Notes under the pieces: model-generated
Databases searched by the model: none
Told to the model about the DNA's origin: nothing
The model's input: only the letters and a program-made list of their open reading frames with translations
DNA from: Pikeienuella litoralis
Lineage (GTDB): Bacteria; Pseudomonadota; Alphaproteobacteria; Rhodobacterales; Rhodobacteraceae
NCBI RefSeq assembly: GCF_037646705.1
Contig: NZ_JBBHER010000004.1
Coordinates: 1-64,000, forward strand
Direction of reading: 5' to 3'
Length of the DNA: 64,000 nucleotides
In this document: piece by piece, positions 1 to 9,588 of the stretch
How the letters are laid out: each line of letters opens with the position of its first letter
Numbering within the stretch: position 1 is the first letter of the stretch
Program-made: the position numbers and the translations under genes

Positions 1-217
1 TCAAATACGCGCCATGGTTGAGCATCGGCCCCTCTTCCACCCCTCTCGAGCCAGCCCACAAACGAGCCGGACAGCCATCGCGCTATGCAAAAGAAACCTC
101 CCGCAGTCAACCGGGAGAGGATCCGCCCGGGCCCTGAACCCGGATCAGGATCATGGCCGCGGCTCCGCCCGCGAGTCCCTGAAAAGACAGGATGTCACGG
201 GAGCCGCGGCGCCCCGC
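1..217. other. Intergenic left edge, no gene seen
   Basis: This is the left edge of the window. I see no reading frame with protein-like composition and no RNA gene. It holds small GC-rich inverted repeats, for example CTCCCG and CGGGAG arms at about 98-117. It lies downstream of the DUF488 gene, so it may contain that gene's transcript end, but no T-tracted terminator is obvious. Confidence 0.5.
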
Positions 218-580
218 TCAGGAGATCCCCCGGCGCTCCTTCAGGTAGAGTTTCAGCGCCACCGCATTGTTGCGCTCCTCGTCCTTCGCCCCGAAGATCA
301 GCGTCGTCGGCCTGTCTCCGATCCCGGCGACGAGTTCGTCCACCGCATCCGGGTTCTCGTCCAGCTCCTTGAAATAGCGGACCTTGAACTCCTCCCATTT
401 CTCGGGGTCATGGCCGAACCATTTCCGGAGCTCGGAGCTTGGCGCGAGGTCTTTCCGCCAGGCGGCGAGCCGCACGCGATCCTTGGCGAGGCCGCGCGGC
501 CAGAGACGATCCACCAGAACGCGCGCGCCATCTGAGACGCGCGCCGCGCGATATGCGCGCTTCACCCGGATATCCGCCAT
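218..580 (-). CDS. DUF488 family protein
   Basis: This gene encodes 120 residues. The family signature is clear: DRLWPRGLAKD near residues 22-32, then RKWFGHDPEKWEEF in the middle and a C-terminal KDEERNNA segment. DUF488 proteins are small cytoplasmic proteins of unknown biochemical role, often found near stress or metal genes. The frame stays open upstream to 694, but the ATG at 580, which gives MADIRVKRAY, matches the usual start and length of the family, and the upstream 38 residues look like random GC-rich sequence. The gene is divergent from the iron-box-linked hemP pair and has no operon partner in the window. Confidence 0.8.
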   Translation of the reverse strand: MADIRVKRAYRAARVSDGARVLVDRLWPRGLAKDRVRLAAWRKDLAPSSELRKWFGHDPEKWEEFKVRYFKELDENPDAVDELVAGIGDRPTTLIFGAKDEERNNAVALKLYLKERRGIS

Positions 581-885
581 GAGTCCGACTCCCGCATGCA
601 CCTCGATCAGGCGCAGTCTGCACCCGAACCCGCCCGCGGGGAAACCGGATTCATCCCGCTGGCGCGCCCTCGCCCGCAAAGCGATGAAGCGCATGGCGAA
701 TCCGGCCGCGCGGCCGCGCGTTCCGGCGGCGGCGTTTATATTTGACTGAATCAGTCAGGTAAGGATAAAAAGCAAAACAGTCAGGATTAACCGGGCGCGG
801 GATCAGCGGCGGCTTTCGGCGTCACGCCGCCCTGCCCCGCCCGGGCGAGCCGACGTTCAGATCCACGAGAGCGACAGGAGCCTCC
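581..885. other. Divergent intergenic region with iron box
   Basis: This is 305 bp between the DUF488 start and the first hemP-pair gene. It contains the AT-richest stretch nearby (about 735-795), with the palindromic box annotated separately and a direct repeat of CAGTCAGG at 752-759 and 779-786. I see no gene in it. Confidence 0.5.
743..757. promoter_or_regulatory. Iron-responsive operator-like palindrome (TGA-N9-TCA)
   Basis: The sequence TGACTGAATCAGTCA is a perfect 7-bp inverted repeat around one A. It fits the TGA-N9-TCA pattern of the RirA/IRO-type and related iron boxes of alphaproteobacteria. It lies 128 bp upstream of the small ORF at 886 that precedes hemP. The CAGTCAGG half is repeated at 779-786, nearer the genes. 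Which regulator (RirA, IscR or another Rrf2 protein) binds it is inference. Confidence 0.6.
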
Positions 886-1047
886 ATGCCCGACGACCCC
901 CACACCGAGCCCCTCTCCGACGACAGGGTGACGGCGATCGAGCCGCTGGGCGCGCTGACCGCCGCCAGCGCCGGCGGCGCCGCGACGGACGGTCTGAGCG
1001 TCGAATGGCTGCTGGACCGGCTGTTCACCCGGGAGGACCGCTCATGA
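886..1047 (+). CDS. Small ORF coupled to hemP
   Basis: This 53-residue ORF starts MPDDPHTEPL and ends LLDRLFTREDRS. An AGGAG sequence sits about six bases before its ATG. Its stop overlaps the hemP start in an ATGA junction at 1044-1047, so the two are translationally coupled. I do not recognise a family; the N-terminal half is acidic and Ala-rich, and only the last 17 residues look structured. It could be a leader ORF that sets hemP translation, or a small partner protein. The good ribosome binding site and the exact coupling are the evidence that it is real. Confidence 0.55.
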   Translation: MPDDPHTEPLSDDRVTAIEPLGALTAASAGGAATDGLSVEWLLDRLFTREDRS

Positions 1048-1223
1048 TCGACGCCGCGCTCACGAAGACGGGCCGCAGCGACGACGCCCCCGGCGCCCCG
1101 ACCGAGCCCGCCTATGACGCCCGCGCGCTGACGGGCGAGGCCGGCACCGCGGCGCTGGTGCTCGACGGGAAGGTCTACACCCTCCGCATCACCCGGCAGG
1201 GCAAGCTTCTGCTGACCAAATAG
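1044..1223 (+). CDS. hemP: Hemin uptake protein HemP
   Basis: This gene encodes 59 residues. The C-terminal half carries the HemP-family pattern: YDARALTG, then an LVLDGKVYTLRITRQGKLLL segment ending in TK. HemP/HmuP proteins are small cytoplasmic factors linked to expression of haem uptake genes. The start at 1044 overlaps the preceding small ORF by four bases. A longer frame from 1005 is unlikely because those codons lie inside the upstream ORF. A TGA-N9-TCA palindrome lies upstream of the pair, which fits induction under iron limitation. No haem receptor or haem ABC genes are adjacent, so this is an orphan hemP. Confidence 0.85.
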   Translation: MIDAALTKTGRSDDAPGAPTEPAYDARALTGEAGTAALVLDGKVYTLRITRQGKLLLTK

Positions 1224-1343
1224 GCGCGCGGCGCCGCCCGGGGCGAACACTGAACGAACGGGGAAAGTGTCTACCGAGTGTCTACCGGCCCATATTGCGC
1301 TCCGCGCCGGATCGGGTTATCTCCCGCCGCGCAAAGGCGATTT

Positions 1344-1417
1344 GGCGACGTGGCGGAGTGGTTACGCAGCGGATTGCAAATCCGTGTACGCCGGTTCGAT
1401 TCCGGCCGTCGCCTCCA
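1344..1417 (+). tRNA. tRNA-Cys (GCA)
   Basis: This is a 74-nt cloverleaf. The acceptor arm GGCGACG at 1344-1350 pairs with CGTCGCC at 1407-1413, followed by the U discriminator and an encoded CCA. The anticodon loop TTGCAAA gives anticodon GCA at 1376-1378 and is flanked by GCGGA and TCCGT stems. The T arm is CCGGTTCGATTCCGG. Every arm closes and the identity is unambiguous. Confidence 0.97.
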
Positions 1418-1695
1418 TCCATACCGGATTGAGGCGGGCGCGCGTTCCGCGCGTGAGCCGCCCGTCGGCGCCGCCGCTTGGCGGGCGGCCCCCCGCTCCA
1501 TCGACATCGACGCCGCGCGCCTTCAAGGCGCCTATCAACAGATCGTGAGCGATCACGAACCGGTCATAATACTTAAAACCATGTCGTGCGGACCAATTCG
1601 CGCCGATGTCCAAGGCGCTTGATTTTGGCCGTTCGTAAGTATCTCATCGACGCGACGGGGCGATTCGGCCAACGAAGGCCCATTGAACCACGAGC

Positions 1696-2913
1696 GTGAG
1701 GACCTATGCGGATTTATTTTGCCTTCAGGCGCCCGAGCGGGCCTCTCCTTTGAACTCTTCCACCGAAGACATACTGGAGCGTCTTGTCGGTTTTCCGACC
1801 GTGTCGCGCGACACCAACCTGCCGTTGATCGAGTTTGTCGAGGCGCGTCTCAAGGACGCCGGCGTCGCGCCGATCCGGATCAGGAGCGAGACTCAGCCGA
1901 AGAGCAATCTTTTCGCGACCATCGGGCCGCAGGCGCCGGGCGGCGTCGTGCTCTCCGGCCACACCGACGTGGTTCCGACCGACGGGCAGGCCTGGTCCTC
2001 CGATCCATTCGCGCTCCGCGCCGAGGGCGGGCGCCTCTACGGGCGCGGCGCGACGGACATGAAGAGCTTCATCGCCATCGCCCTCGCGCTGGTCCCGGAG
2101 ATGGTCGAAGCGGAGCTCAAGCGCCCGATCCATCTGGCGTTCTCCTTCGATGAGGAGGTCGGCTGCCTCGGCGCCCCGCTCATGATCCGCCACATCGCCG
2201 CCTCCGCGCCGAAGCCCGCCGCCGTCATCGTCGGCGAGCCGACCGGCATGGAGGTCGTCACCTCGCACAAGGGCGTCGTCGCGCTGACGACGCGCGTGCG
2301 CGGCAAGGCGGTGCATTCGAGCGTGGTCAACCACGGCGTCTCGGCCGTCGCCTATGCGGCGCGCCTCGCCGTCTGGCTCGACGAGCGCATGCGCGGGCTG
2401 GCGGAGACCGGGCCGACCGACGCCCGTTTCGACCCGCCCTACACCTCGCTTCATTCCGGGATCATCGTCGGCGGCGAGGCGCTCAACATCACCGCCGGCG
2501 AGGCGACGCTGACCTCCGATATCCGCGCGCTTCCGGGCGACGACCCGGAGGCCCATGTCGCCGCCTTCCGGCGCGAGGCCGAGCGCCTCGCCGCGGAGAT
2601 GCGGATGGTCGACCCCGCGTGCGGCGTCGAGATCGAGATCAAGGCCAATGTGCCGCCATGCGCCCGCGAGGAGAACGGCGCCGCCGAGGCGCTGGCCCGG
2701 CGGCTTTCGGCGGGCGGCGGCGGCGGCGCGGCGCGCGACGTGGTGGCCTTCGGCACCGAGGCCGGCCAGTTTCAGGACGCGGGCTTCTCCACCGTCGTCT
2801 GCGGACCGGGCGACATGGAGCAGGGCCACATCGCCGACGAATTCATCGAAATCGACCAGTTGCGCGCGGGCGAGGCGTTTCAGCGCCGCCTGATCGCCGA
2901 ACTCAGGTCGTAA
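1696..2913 (+). CDS. argE: Acetylornithine deacetylase
   Basis: This is an M20-family zinc hydrolase of about 405 residues that releases acetate from N-acetyl-L-ornithine in arginine synthesis (cytoplasmic). Visible motifs are SGHTDVVPTDG (metal ligand H89, D91), GRGATDMKSF (bridging D121), SFDEEVGCLG (general base and ligand E153/E154), and a late GHIADEF histidine. The ATG at 1696 has GAGGA just upstream. A TTG at 1750 would give a start closer to the usual family N terminus. It leads a co-directional run with another M20 enzyme 12 bp downstream and then a peptide ABC importer, so its real substrate could be other N-acyl amino acids brought in by that importer. Confidence 0.85.
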   Translation: MRTYADLFCLQAPERASPLNSSTEDILERLVGFPTVSRDTNLPLIEFVEARLKDAGVAPIRIRSETQPKSNLFATIGPQAPGGVVLSGHTDVVPTDGQAWSSDPFALRAEGGRLYGRGATDMKSFIAIALALVPEMVEAELKRPIHLAFSFDEEVGCLGAPLMIRHIAASAPKPAAVIVGEPTGMEVVTSHKGVVALTTRVRGKAVHSSVVNHGVSAVAYAARLAVWLDERMRGLAETGPTDARFDPPYTSLHSGIIVGGEALNITAGEATLTSDIRALPGDDPEAHVAAFRREAERLAAEMRMVDPACGVEIEIKANVPPCAREENGAAEALARRLSAGGGGGAARDVVAFGTEAGQFQDAGFSTVVCGPGDMEQGHIADEFIEIDQLRAGEAFQRRLIAELRS

Positions 2914-2925
2914 GGGAGGACCGGA

Positions 2926-4098
2926 ATGCCGATCATCAACCGCTTCGCCGAGTTTTCCGACGAGGTCGCCGCATGGCGGCGCGACATCCATGAAAACCCC
3001 GAGATTCTCTACGAGGTGCACCGCACCGCCGCGGTCGTGGCGGAGAAGCTGAAGGAATTCGGCGTCGACGAGGTGGTGACCGGCATCGGGCGCACCGGCG
3101 TCGTCGGCGTCATCAAGGGCCGTGAGACCGGCTCGGGCCGCGTCATCGGCCTTCGGGCCGACATGGACGCGCTGCCGATCCACGAGGCCACCGGCGCGCC
3201 CCACGCCTCCAAGACCCCCGACGCCATGCACGCCTGCGGGCATGACGGCCACACCGCGATGCTTCTCGGCGCGGCCAAATACCTCGCGGAGACGCGCAAT
3301 TTCGACGGCGCGGTCGCGCTGATCTTTCAGCCGGCCGAAGAAGGCGGCGCGGGCGCGAAGGAGATGGTCGACGACGGGATGATGGAGCGCTTCGGCGTTC
3401 AGGAGGTCTACGGGATGCACAACATGCCGGGCATGGCGCTCGGCACGTTCGAGATCAGGTCCGGCCCGGTCATGGCGGCGACCGACGAATTCTCGATCAC
3501 CGTCACCGGCTATGGCGGCCACGCCGCGAAACCGCACCACGCGGTCGACGCCACGCTGGTCGCCGCGCAGATCCTGCTGACCCTGCAGACCATCGTCGCC
3601 CGCAATGTCGATCCGATCGAATCGGCGATCCTCTCCGTCACCACGCTCAACGCCGGCAAGGCGTTCAACGTCATCCCCGAGACCGCGACGCTCGGCGGCA
3701 CGGTCCGCACGCTCAAGCCCGAGATCCGCGACCTGATGGAGAAACGCATCGGCGAGGTCGCGGAGATGACCGCGAAAGCCTTCGGAGCCACCGCCGAGAC
3801 CGACTATCGGCGCCATTGCCCGGTCGTCGTCAACCACGACGAGCAGACCGCGTTCGCGGCCTCCGTCGCCGCCGGGATCGTCGGCGAGGATCAGGTCGTC
3901 CGGGATACGCCGCAGATCATGGGCGGCGAGGATTTCGCCTTCATGCTGGAGGCCAGACCGGGCGCCTTCATCTTCGCCGGCCAGGGAGACACCGCGCCGC
4001 TGCATCATCCGAAATACGACTTCAATGACGAGCTGATCCCGCTCGGCTGCTCCTACTGGGCGAAGCTGGTCGAGACGGCCATGCCCCTCGCCCGGTGA
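2926..4098 (+). CDS. M20D amidohydrolase (hippurate/N-acyl amino acid hydrolase type)
   Basis: This gene encodes 390 residues. The M20D pattern is complete: LRADMDALPI near 77-85, MHACGHDGHT with the metal-binding C104 and H106, FQPAEEGG with E138/E139, a dimerisation-domain stretch GYGGHAAKPH, and a C-terminal GGEDFAFM. Enzymes of this group cut N-acyl amino acids, indole-amino acid conjugates or hippurate. It starts 12 bp after argE and is followed 47 bp later by a peptide-binding protein gene. The context suggests imported acylated amino acids or peptides are cleaved here. The exact substrate cannot be read from sequence. A paralogue sits at 61106-62263. Confidence 0.85.
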   Translation: MPIINRFAEFSDEVAAWRRDIHENPEILYEVHRTAAVVAEKLKEFGVDEVVTGIGRTGVVGVIKGRETGSGRVIGLRADMDALPIHEATGAPHASKTPDAMHACGHDGHTAMLLGAAKYLAETRNFDGAVALIFQPAEEGGAGAKEMVDDGMMERFGVQEVYGMHNMPGMALGTFEIRSGPVMAATDEFSITVTGYGGHAAKPHHAVDATLVAAQILLTLQTIVARNVDPIESAILSVTTLNAGKAFNVIPETATLGGTVRTLKPEIRDLMEKRIGEVAEMTAKAFGATAETDYRRHCPVVVNHDEQTAFAASVAAGIVGEDQVVRDTPQIMGGEDFAFMLEARPGAFIFAGQGDTAPLHHPKYDFNDELIPLGCSYWAKLVETAMPLAR

Positions 4099-4145
4099 TT
4101 TCGCTGAACTGTCCACACGCCACTCTGAAACAACGGAGACCGACG

Positions 4146-5744
4146 ATGAAAAAGATCCTGTTAGCAAGCGCCGCCGCTCTTGCGCTCGGCGCGCCCACCT
4201 CGGCCATGGCCGAACAGTTCCACTTCGCCTTTCAGGGCGATGTGCAGTCGCTTGACCCGATGGGGCTCAACGAGACCTTCACGCTGGGCTTTCTCGGCAA
4301 CATCTACGAGGCGCTGTCCAGCTATGACGGCGATCTGCAGCTGAGGCCGGCGCTCGCCGAATCCTGGGAGCAGACCGACGACACCACCTGGCGCTTCAAT
4401 CTGCGCAAGGGCGTGAAATTCCAGGGCGGACAGGATTTCGACGCCGAGGATGTCATCTTCTCGTGGAAGCGGTCCCTCACGCCCGGCTCCGACATGAAGG
4501 GCTACGGCTCCAAGATCGCGCAGATCAACGTGATCGACCCGTACACGATCGACCTGATCACGCCGACGCCGAACCCGATCCTGCCGCGCGAGCTGGTCTT
4601 TCTCTACATCATGGACAAGGGCTGGTCCGAAGAGAACGGCTCGACCGAGGCGACGAGCCCGAAGGCCGGCGACTCGACCGCGACCTTCGCCGCCCAGCAC
4701 GCCAACGGCACCGGCCCGTTCGAGCTGATCGAGCGCCAGGCCGACGTGAAGTCGACGCTGAAGCGCTTCGACGGCTACTGGGACAAGGACATGCCGACCA
4801 ACGTCACCGACGTGACCTTCACGCCGATCGGCCAGGACGCGACCCGCACCGCCGCGCTGATCTCCGGCGATCTCGACCTCGCCTACCCGATCCCGGTTCA
4901 GGACTGGTCGCGCCTCGACAACGCGGCCGGGGTGAAAGTCGTCTCCGGCCCGGAGGTGCGCACGATCTTCCTCGGCATGGATCAGTTCCGCGATGAGCTG
5001 CTCTATTCCGACGTCAAGGGCGTGAACCCGCTCAAGGACAGGAAGGTTCGTCAGGCGATGGCGCACGCGATCGACCTCGACGCCATCAACGCGAAGATCA
5101 TGCGCGGCGCCGCGACCCCGACCGGGCTGCTGATCGGGCCGCAGGTCAACGGCTTCAACGAGGCGCTCAACACTCCGTACGAATACAATCCGGAGATGTC
5201 GAAAACGCTTCTGGCCGAGGCCGGCTATCCGGACGGGTTCGAGCTCGGCATGGATTGCCCGAACAACCGCTACGTCAATGACGCGATCATCTGTCAGGCG
5301 GTCGTCGGCTTCCTCGCCCGGGTCGGCATCAAGGTCGATCTCAACGCCCAGCCGAAGTCGAAATACTTCGCGAAGGTCTCGCCGCAGAGCGGCAACGACA
5401 CGTCCTTCTACATGCTCGGCTGGACTCCCGGAACGATCGACGCCCATAACGCCATGTTCAACCTGGTGCAGTCCTTCGACGCGGACGCCAACACCGGGCA
5501 GTTCAATTACGGGCATTACTCCAATCCGAAGTTCGACGAGTTGACGAACAAGATCGAATCTGAGACCGATCAGGCCAAGCGTCAGCAGATGATCGACGAG
5601 GCGATGAAGATCCTCAGGGACGATTACGGCTACCTGCCCCTGCATCAGCAGCCGCTGTCCTGGGGAGTCAGGGACGGCGTCGAGGTCGTGCAGCGCGCGG
5701 ACAACCTGCTTGATCTGCGGTTGGTCGTCGTCGGCGGAAAGTAA
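4146..5744 (+). CDS. Peptide ABC transporter substrate-binding protein (SBP family 5)
   Basis: This 532-residue periplasmic binding protein belongs to the DppA/OppA family. A Sec signal peptide is evident (MKKILLASAA, hydrophobic core, cut near AMA-EQ at 22-23). The ATG at 4146 has an upstream GGAG. The mature part starts with the family pattern FQGDVQSLDPMGL, followed by RPALAESWE and WRFNLRKGVKFQGG. It is the first gene of a complete importer and lies directly downstream of two M20 deacylases, so short peptides or N-acyl amino acids are the likely ligands. A 118 bp gap before the permeases is typical of operons in which the binding protein is made in excess. Confidence 0.88.
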   Translation: MKKILLASAAALALGAPTSAMAEQFHFAFQGDVQSLDPMGLNETFTLGFLGNIYEALSSYDGDLQLRPALAESWEQTDDTTWRFNLRKGVKFQGGQDFDAEDVIFSWKRSLTPGSDMKGYGSKIAQINVIDPYTIDLITPTPNPILPRELVFLYIMDKGWSEENGSTEATSPKAGDSTATFAAQHANGTGPFELIERQADVKSTLKRFDGYWDKDMPTNVTDVTFTPIGQDATRTAALISGDLDLAYPIPVQDWSRLDNAAGVKVVSGPEVRTIFLGMDQFRDELLYSDVKGVNPLKDRKVRQAMAHAIDLDAINAKIMRGAATPTGLLIGPQVNGFNEALNTPYEYNPEMSKTLLAEAGYPDGFELGMDCPNNRYVNDAIICQAVVGFLARVGIKVDLNAQPKSKYFAKVSPQSGNDTSFYMLGWTPGTIDAHNAMFNLVQSFDADANTGQFNYGHYSNPKFDELTNKIESETDQAKRQQMIDEAMKILRDDYGYLPLHQQPLSWGVRDGVEVVQRADNLLDLRLVVVGGK

Positions 5745-5862
5745 CGTCCGCAACGAAGAGTCGGCGGGCGGGCGAGCGAGCGACGAAAGCTCCCGCCCGC
5801 CCTGCCGGGACGCCATGAGGGCCGTTGGTCGCCGAGCGGCCCGCGTAGCGAGAAAGACATAG

Positions 5863-6834
5863 ATGGCCTGGTTCATTCTCAAGCGAATGGCGCAATCGGT
5901 GCTGGTGATGCTCGTCGTCGCGCTGATCGCCTTCGCCCTGTTTCGCTTCGTCGGCGATCCGATCAACAACATGGTCGGTCAGGACACGTCCCTGGCCGAA
6001 CGGGAGCTGCTCCGTGAGAGCCTCGGGCTGAACGACCCGTTCTTCGTCCAGTTCGCGCGCTTCATCGGCGATGCGCTGGAGGGGAATTTCGGCCAGTCCT
6101 ACCGTCTGCGCCAGCCGGTCTCGGCGCTGATCGCCGAGCGCTTCCCCGCGACATTCGAGCTCTCGATGGTCTCGGCGCTGATGGCGCTCCTGATCGGCAT
6201 TCCGATGGGCGTCTACACCGCGCTCAACCGCAAGAGCTGGACCTCGCGCGGGTTCATGACCCTCTCGCTGATCGGCATCTCGCTGCCGACCTTCCTGATC
6301 GGCATCCTTCTCATTCTGCTTTTCGGCGTCATCCTGCGCTGGCTGCCGACCTTCGGGCGCGGCGACGTCGTCCAGATCGGCTGGTGGTCCACCAGTTTCC
6401 TGACCAGAAGCGGCCTTGAATCGCTGATCATGCCGGCGATCACGCTGGCCATCTTCCAGATGACGCTGATCGTGCGGCTGGTGCGGGCCGAGATGCTCGA
6501 GGTCCTGCGCACGGATTACGTCAGGTTCGCCAAGGCGCGCGGGCTGAAGCCCCGGGTGATCAACTTCACCATCGCGCTCAAGAACACGCTTGTGCCGGTG
6601 ATGACCATCATCGGCCTGCAGGTCGGCTCGATCATCGCCTTCGCGATCATCACGGAGACCGTCTTCCAGTGGCCGGGGATGGGGCTTCTCTTCATTCAGG
6701 CCATTCTGGAGGTCGATATCCCGATCATGGCGGCCTATCTGCTCTTGATCGCCTTTATCTTTGTTGTCATCAACCTGACGGTCGACATCCTTTATGTCGT
6801 CGTGGATCCGCGATTGAGGACGCAAGGCCGATGA
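5863..6834 (+). CDS. Peptide ABC transporter permease (DppB type)
   Basis: This is a 323-residue inner membrane permease. The N terminus MAWFILKRMAQSVLVML is typical of DppB-like proteins, with a first membrane helix, then a periplasmic region and five further helices. The coupling loop that contacts the ATPase is visible as DYVRFAKARGLKPRVI near 219-234. Its stop overlaps the start of the next permease (ATGA at 6831-6834), so the two are translationally coupled. Confidence 0.88.
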   Translation: MAWFILKRMAQSVLVMLVVALIAFALFRFVGDPINNMVGQDTSLAERELLRESLGLNDPFFVQFARFIGDALEGNFGQSYRLRQPVSALIAERFPATFELSMVSALMALLIGIPMGVYTALNRKSWTSRGFMTLSLIGISLPTFLIGILLILLFGVILRWLPTFGRGDVVQIGWWSTSFLTRSGLESLIMPAITLAIFQMTLIVRLVRAEMLEVLRTDYVRFAKARGLKPRVINFTIALKNTLVPVMTIIGLQVGSIIAFAIITETVFQWPGMGLLFIQAILEVDIPIMAAYLLLIAFIFVVINLTVDILYVVVDPRLRTQGR

Positions 6835-7778
6835 GCGACGTCAAGGCGGCGACCGAAGCGGAGACGGCCGGATGGCGGCGGCGCTTCGCGGACAGCGATC
6901 TCTGGTATTCCTTCACCCACTCCCCGCTCGCGATGATCTCGGCGGCGTTCACGATCGTCTTCGTGTTCTCGTCCCTCTTCGCCAACATCGTGGCGCCCCA
7001 TAATCCGTTCGACCTGGCCCAGGTCGATCTGTTCAACTCCCTGCTGCCGCCCGCATGGCGGACCGGGGGGGACCCGTCCTTCCTGCTCGGCACCGACAAT
7101 CAGGGCCGCGACGTCTTCTCCACGATCCTCTACGGCTCGCGCATCTCGATCACCGTCGGATTCCTGTCCGTGATCTTCGCGTCGATCATCGGCATCACCA
7201 TCGGCCTGATCGCGGGCTACGCCGGCGGCCTGACGGATTCGATCCTGATGCGGATCGCGGACGTGCAGCTCTCGTTCCCCGCGATCCTGATCGCGCTGCT
7301 GATCGACGGCGTCTTTCGGGGCATCCTGCCGCGCGGGGTGCATGACGAGGTCGCGGTCTATGTGCTGGTGGTGGCGATCAGCCTGTCCTTCTGGGTGCAA
7401 TACGCCCGCACGGTCCGCTCCTCCGTCATGATCGAGAAGACCAAGGAATACGTGCAGGCCGGCCAGGTCATCGGCCTCGCGCCCCGAACCATCCTCTTCC
7501 GGCATATCCTGCCCAACGTCATGGGGCCGGTGCTGGTGATCGCGACCATTCAGCTCGCGCTCGCGATCATCACCGAGGCGACGCTGTCCTTCCTCGGCGT
7601 CGGGGTGCCGCCGACCCAGCCGTCGCTCGGCACGCTGATCCGGATCGGCAACGACTATCTGTTTTCCGGCGAGTGGTGGATCACCATTTTCCCGGGGATC
7701 GCGCTCGTGCTCCTCGTCCTCGCCATCAATCTTCTTGGCGATTGGCTGCGCGACGCGCTCAATCCGAAATTGCGGTGA
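6831..7778 (+). CDS. Peptide ABC transporter permease (DppC type)
   Basis: This is a 315-residue inner membrane permease. An N-terminal cytoplasmic tail is followed by the DppC pattern HNPFDLAQVDL and LLGTDNQGRDVFSTILYGSR, and an EAA-type loop EYVQAGQVIGLAPRTILFRH. The C-terminal LRDALNPKLR is standard for the family. The start at 6831 is fixed by the ATGA overlap with the previous gene; an upstream in-frame start at 6669 would lie inside that gene. It pairs with the DppB-type permease and the fused ATPase 13 bp downstream. Confidence 0.88.
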   Translation: MSDVKAATEAETAGWRRRFADSDLWYSFTHSPLAMISAAFTIVFVFSSLFANIVAPHNPFDLAQVDLFNSLLPPAWRTGGDPSFLLGTDNQGRDVFSTILYGSRISITVGFLSVIFASIIGITIGLIAGYAGGLTDSILMRIADVQLSFPAILIALLIDGVFRGILPRGVHDEVAVYVLVVAISLSFWVQYARTVRSSVMIEKTKEYVQAGQVIGLAPRTILFRHILPNVMGPVLVIATIQLALAIITEATLSFLGVGVPPTQPSLGTLIRIGNDYLFSGEWWITIFPGIALVLLVLAINLLGDWLRDALNPKLR

Positions 7779-7791
7779 GGGGCGACGAGGA

Positions 7792-9483
<1,692 letters not shown>

Positions 9484-9588
9484 GCCGCGCGGTCTCTCCG
9501 GCGGCGCGGATGTCTGCTGGCTAAAACGCCGGCCTCGTCATACACTGCGCGCTCAACGCCTTTGGATGTGTCCTCGCCGGAGAGGCCG

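Noticed and set aside
1714..4167. Very long minus-strand open frame (817 codons) opposite argE and the M20D gene
   Set aside because: It is the antisense shadow of two genes with clear catalytic motifs; its translation is Arg/Asp/Gly-rich without family patterns. Long antisense frames are expected at this GC content.
4161..5972. 603-codon minus-strand frame opposite the peptide-binding protein
   Set aside because: Shadow frame; the plus-strand product has a signal peptide and a family match.
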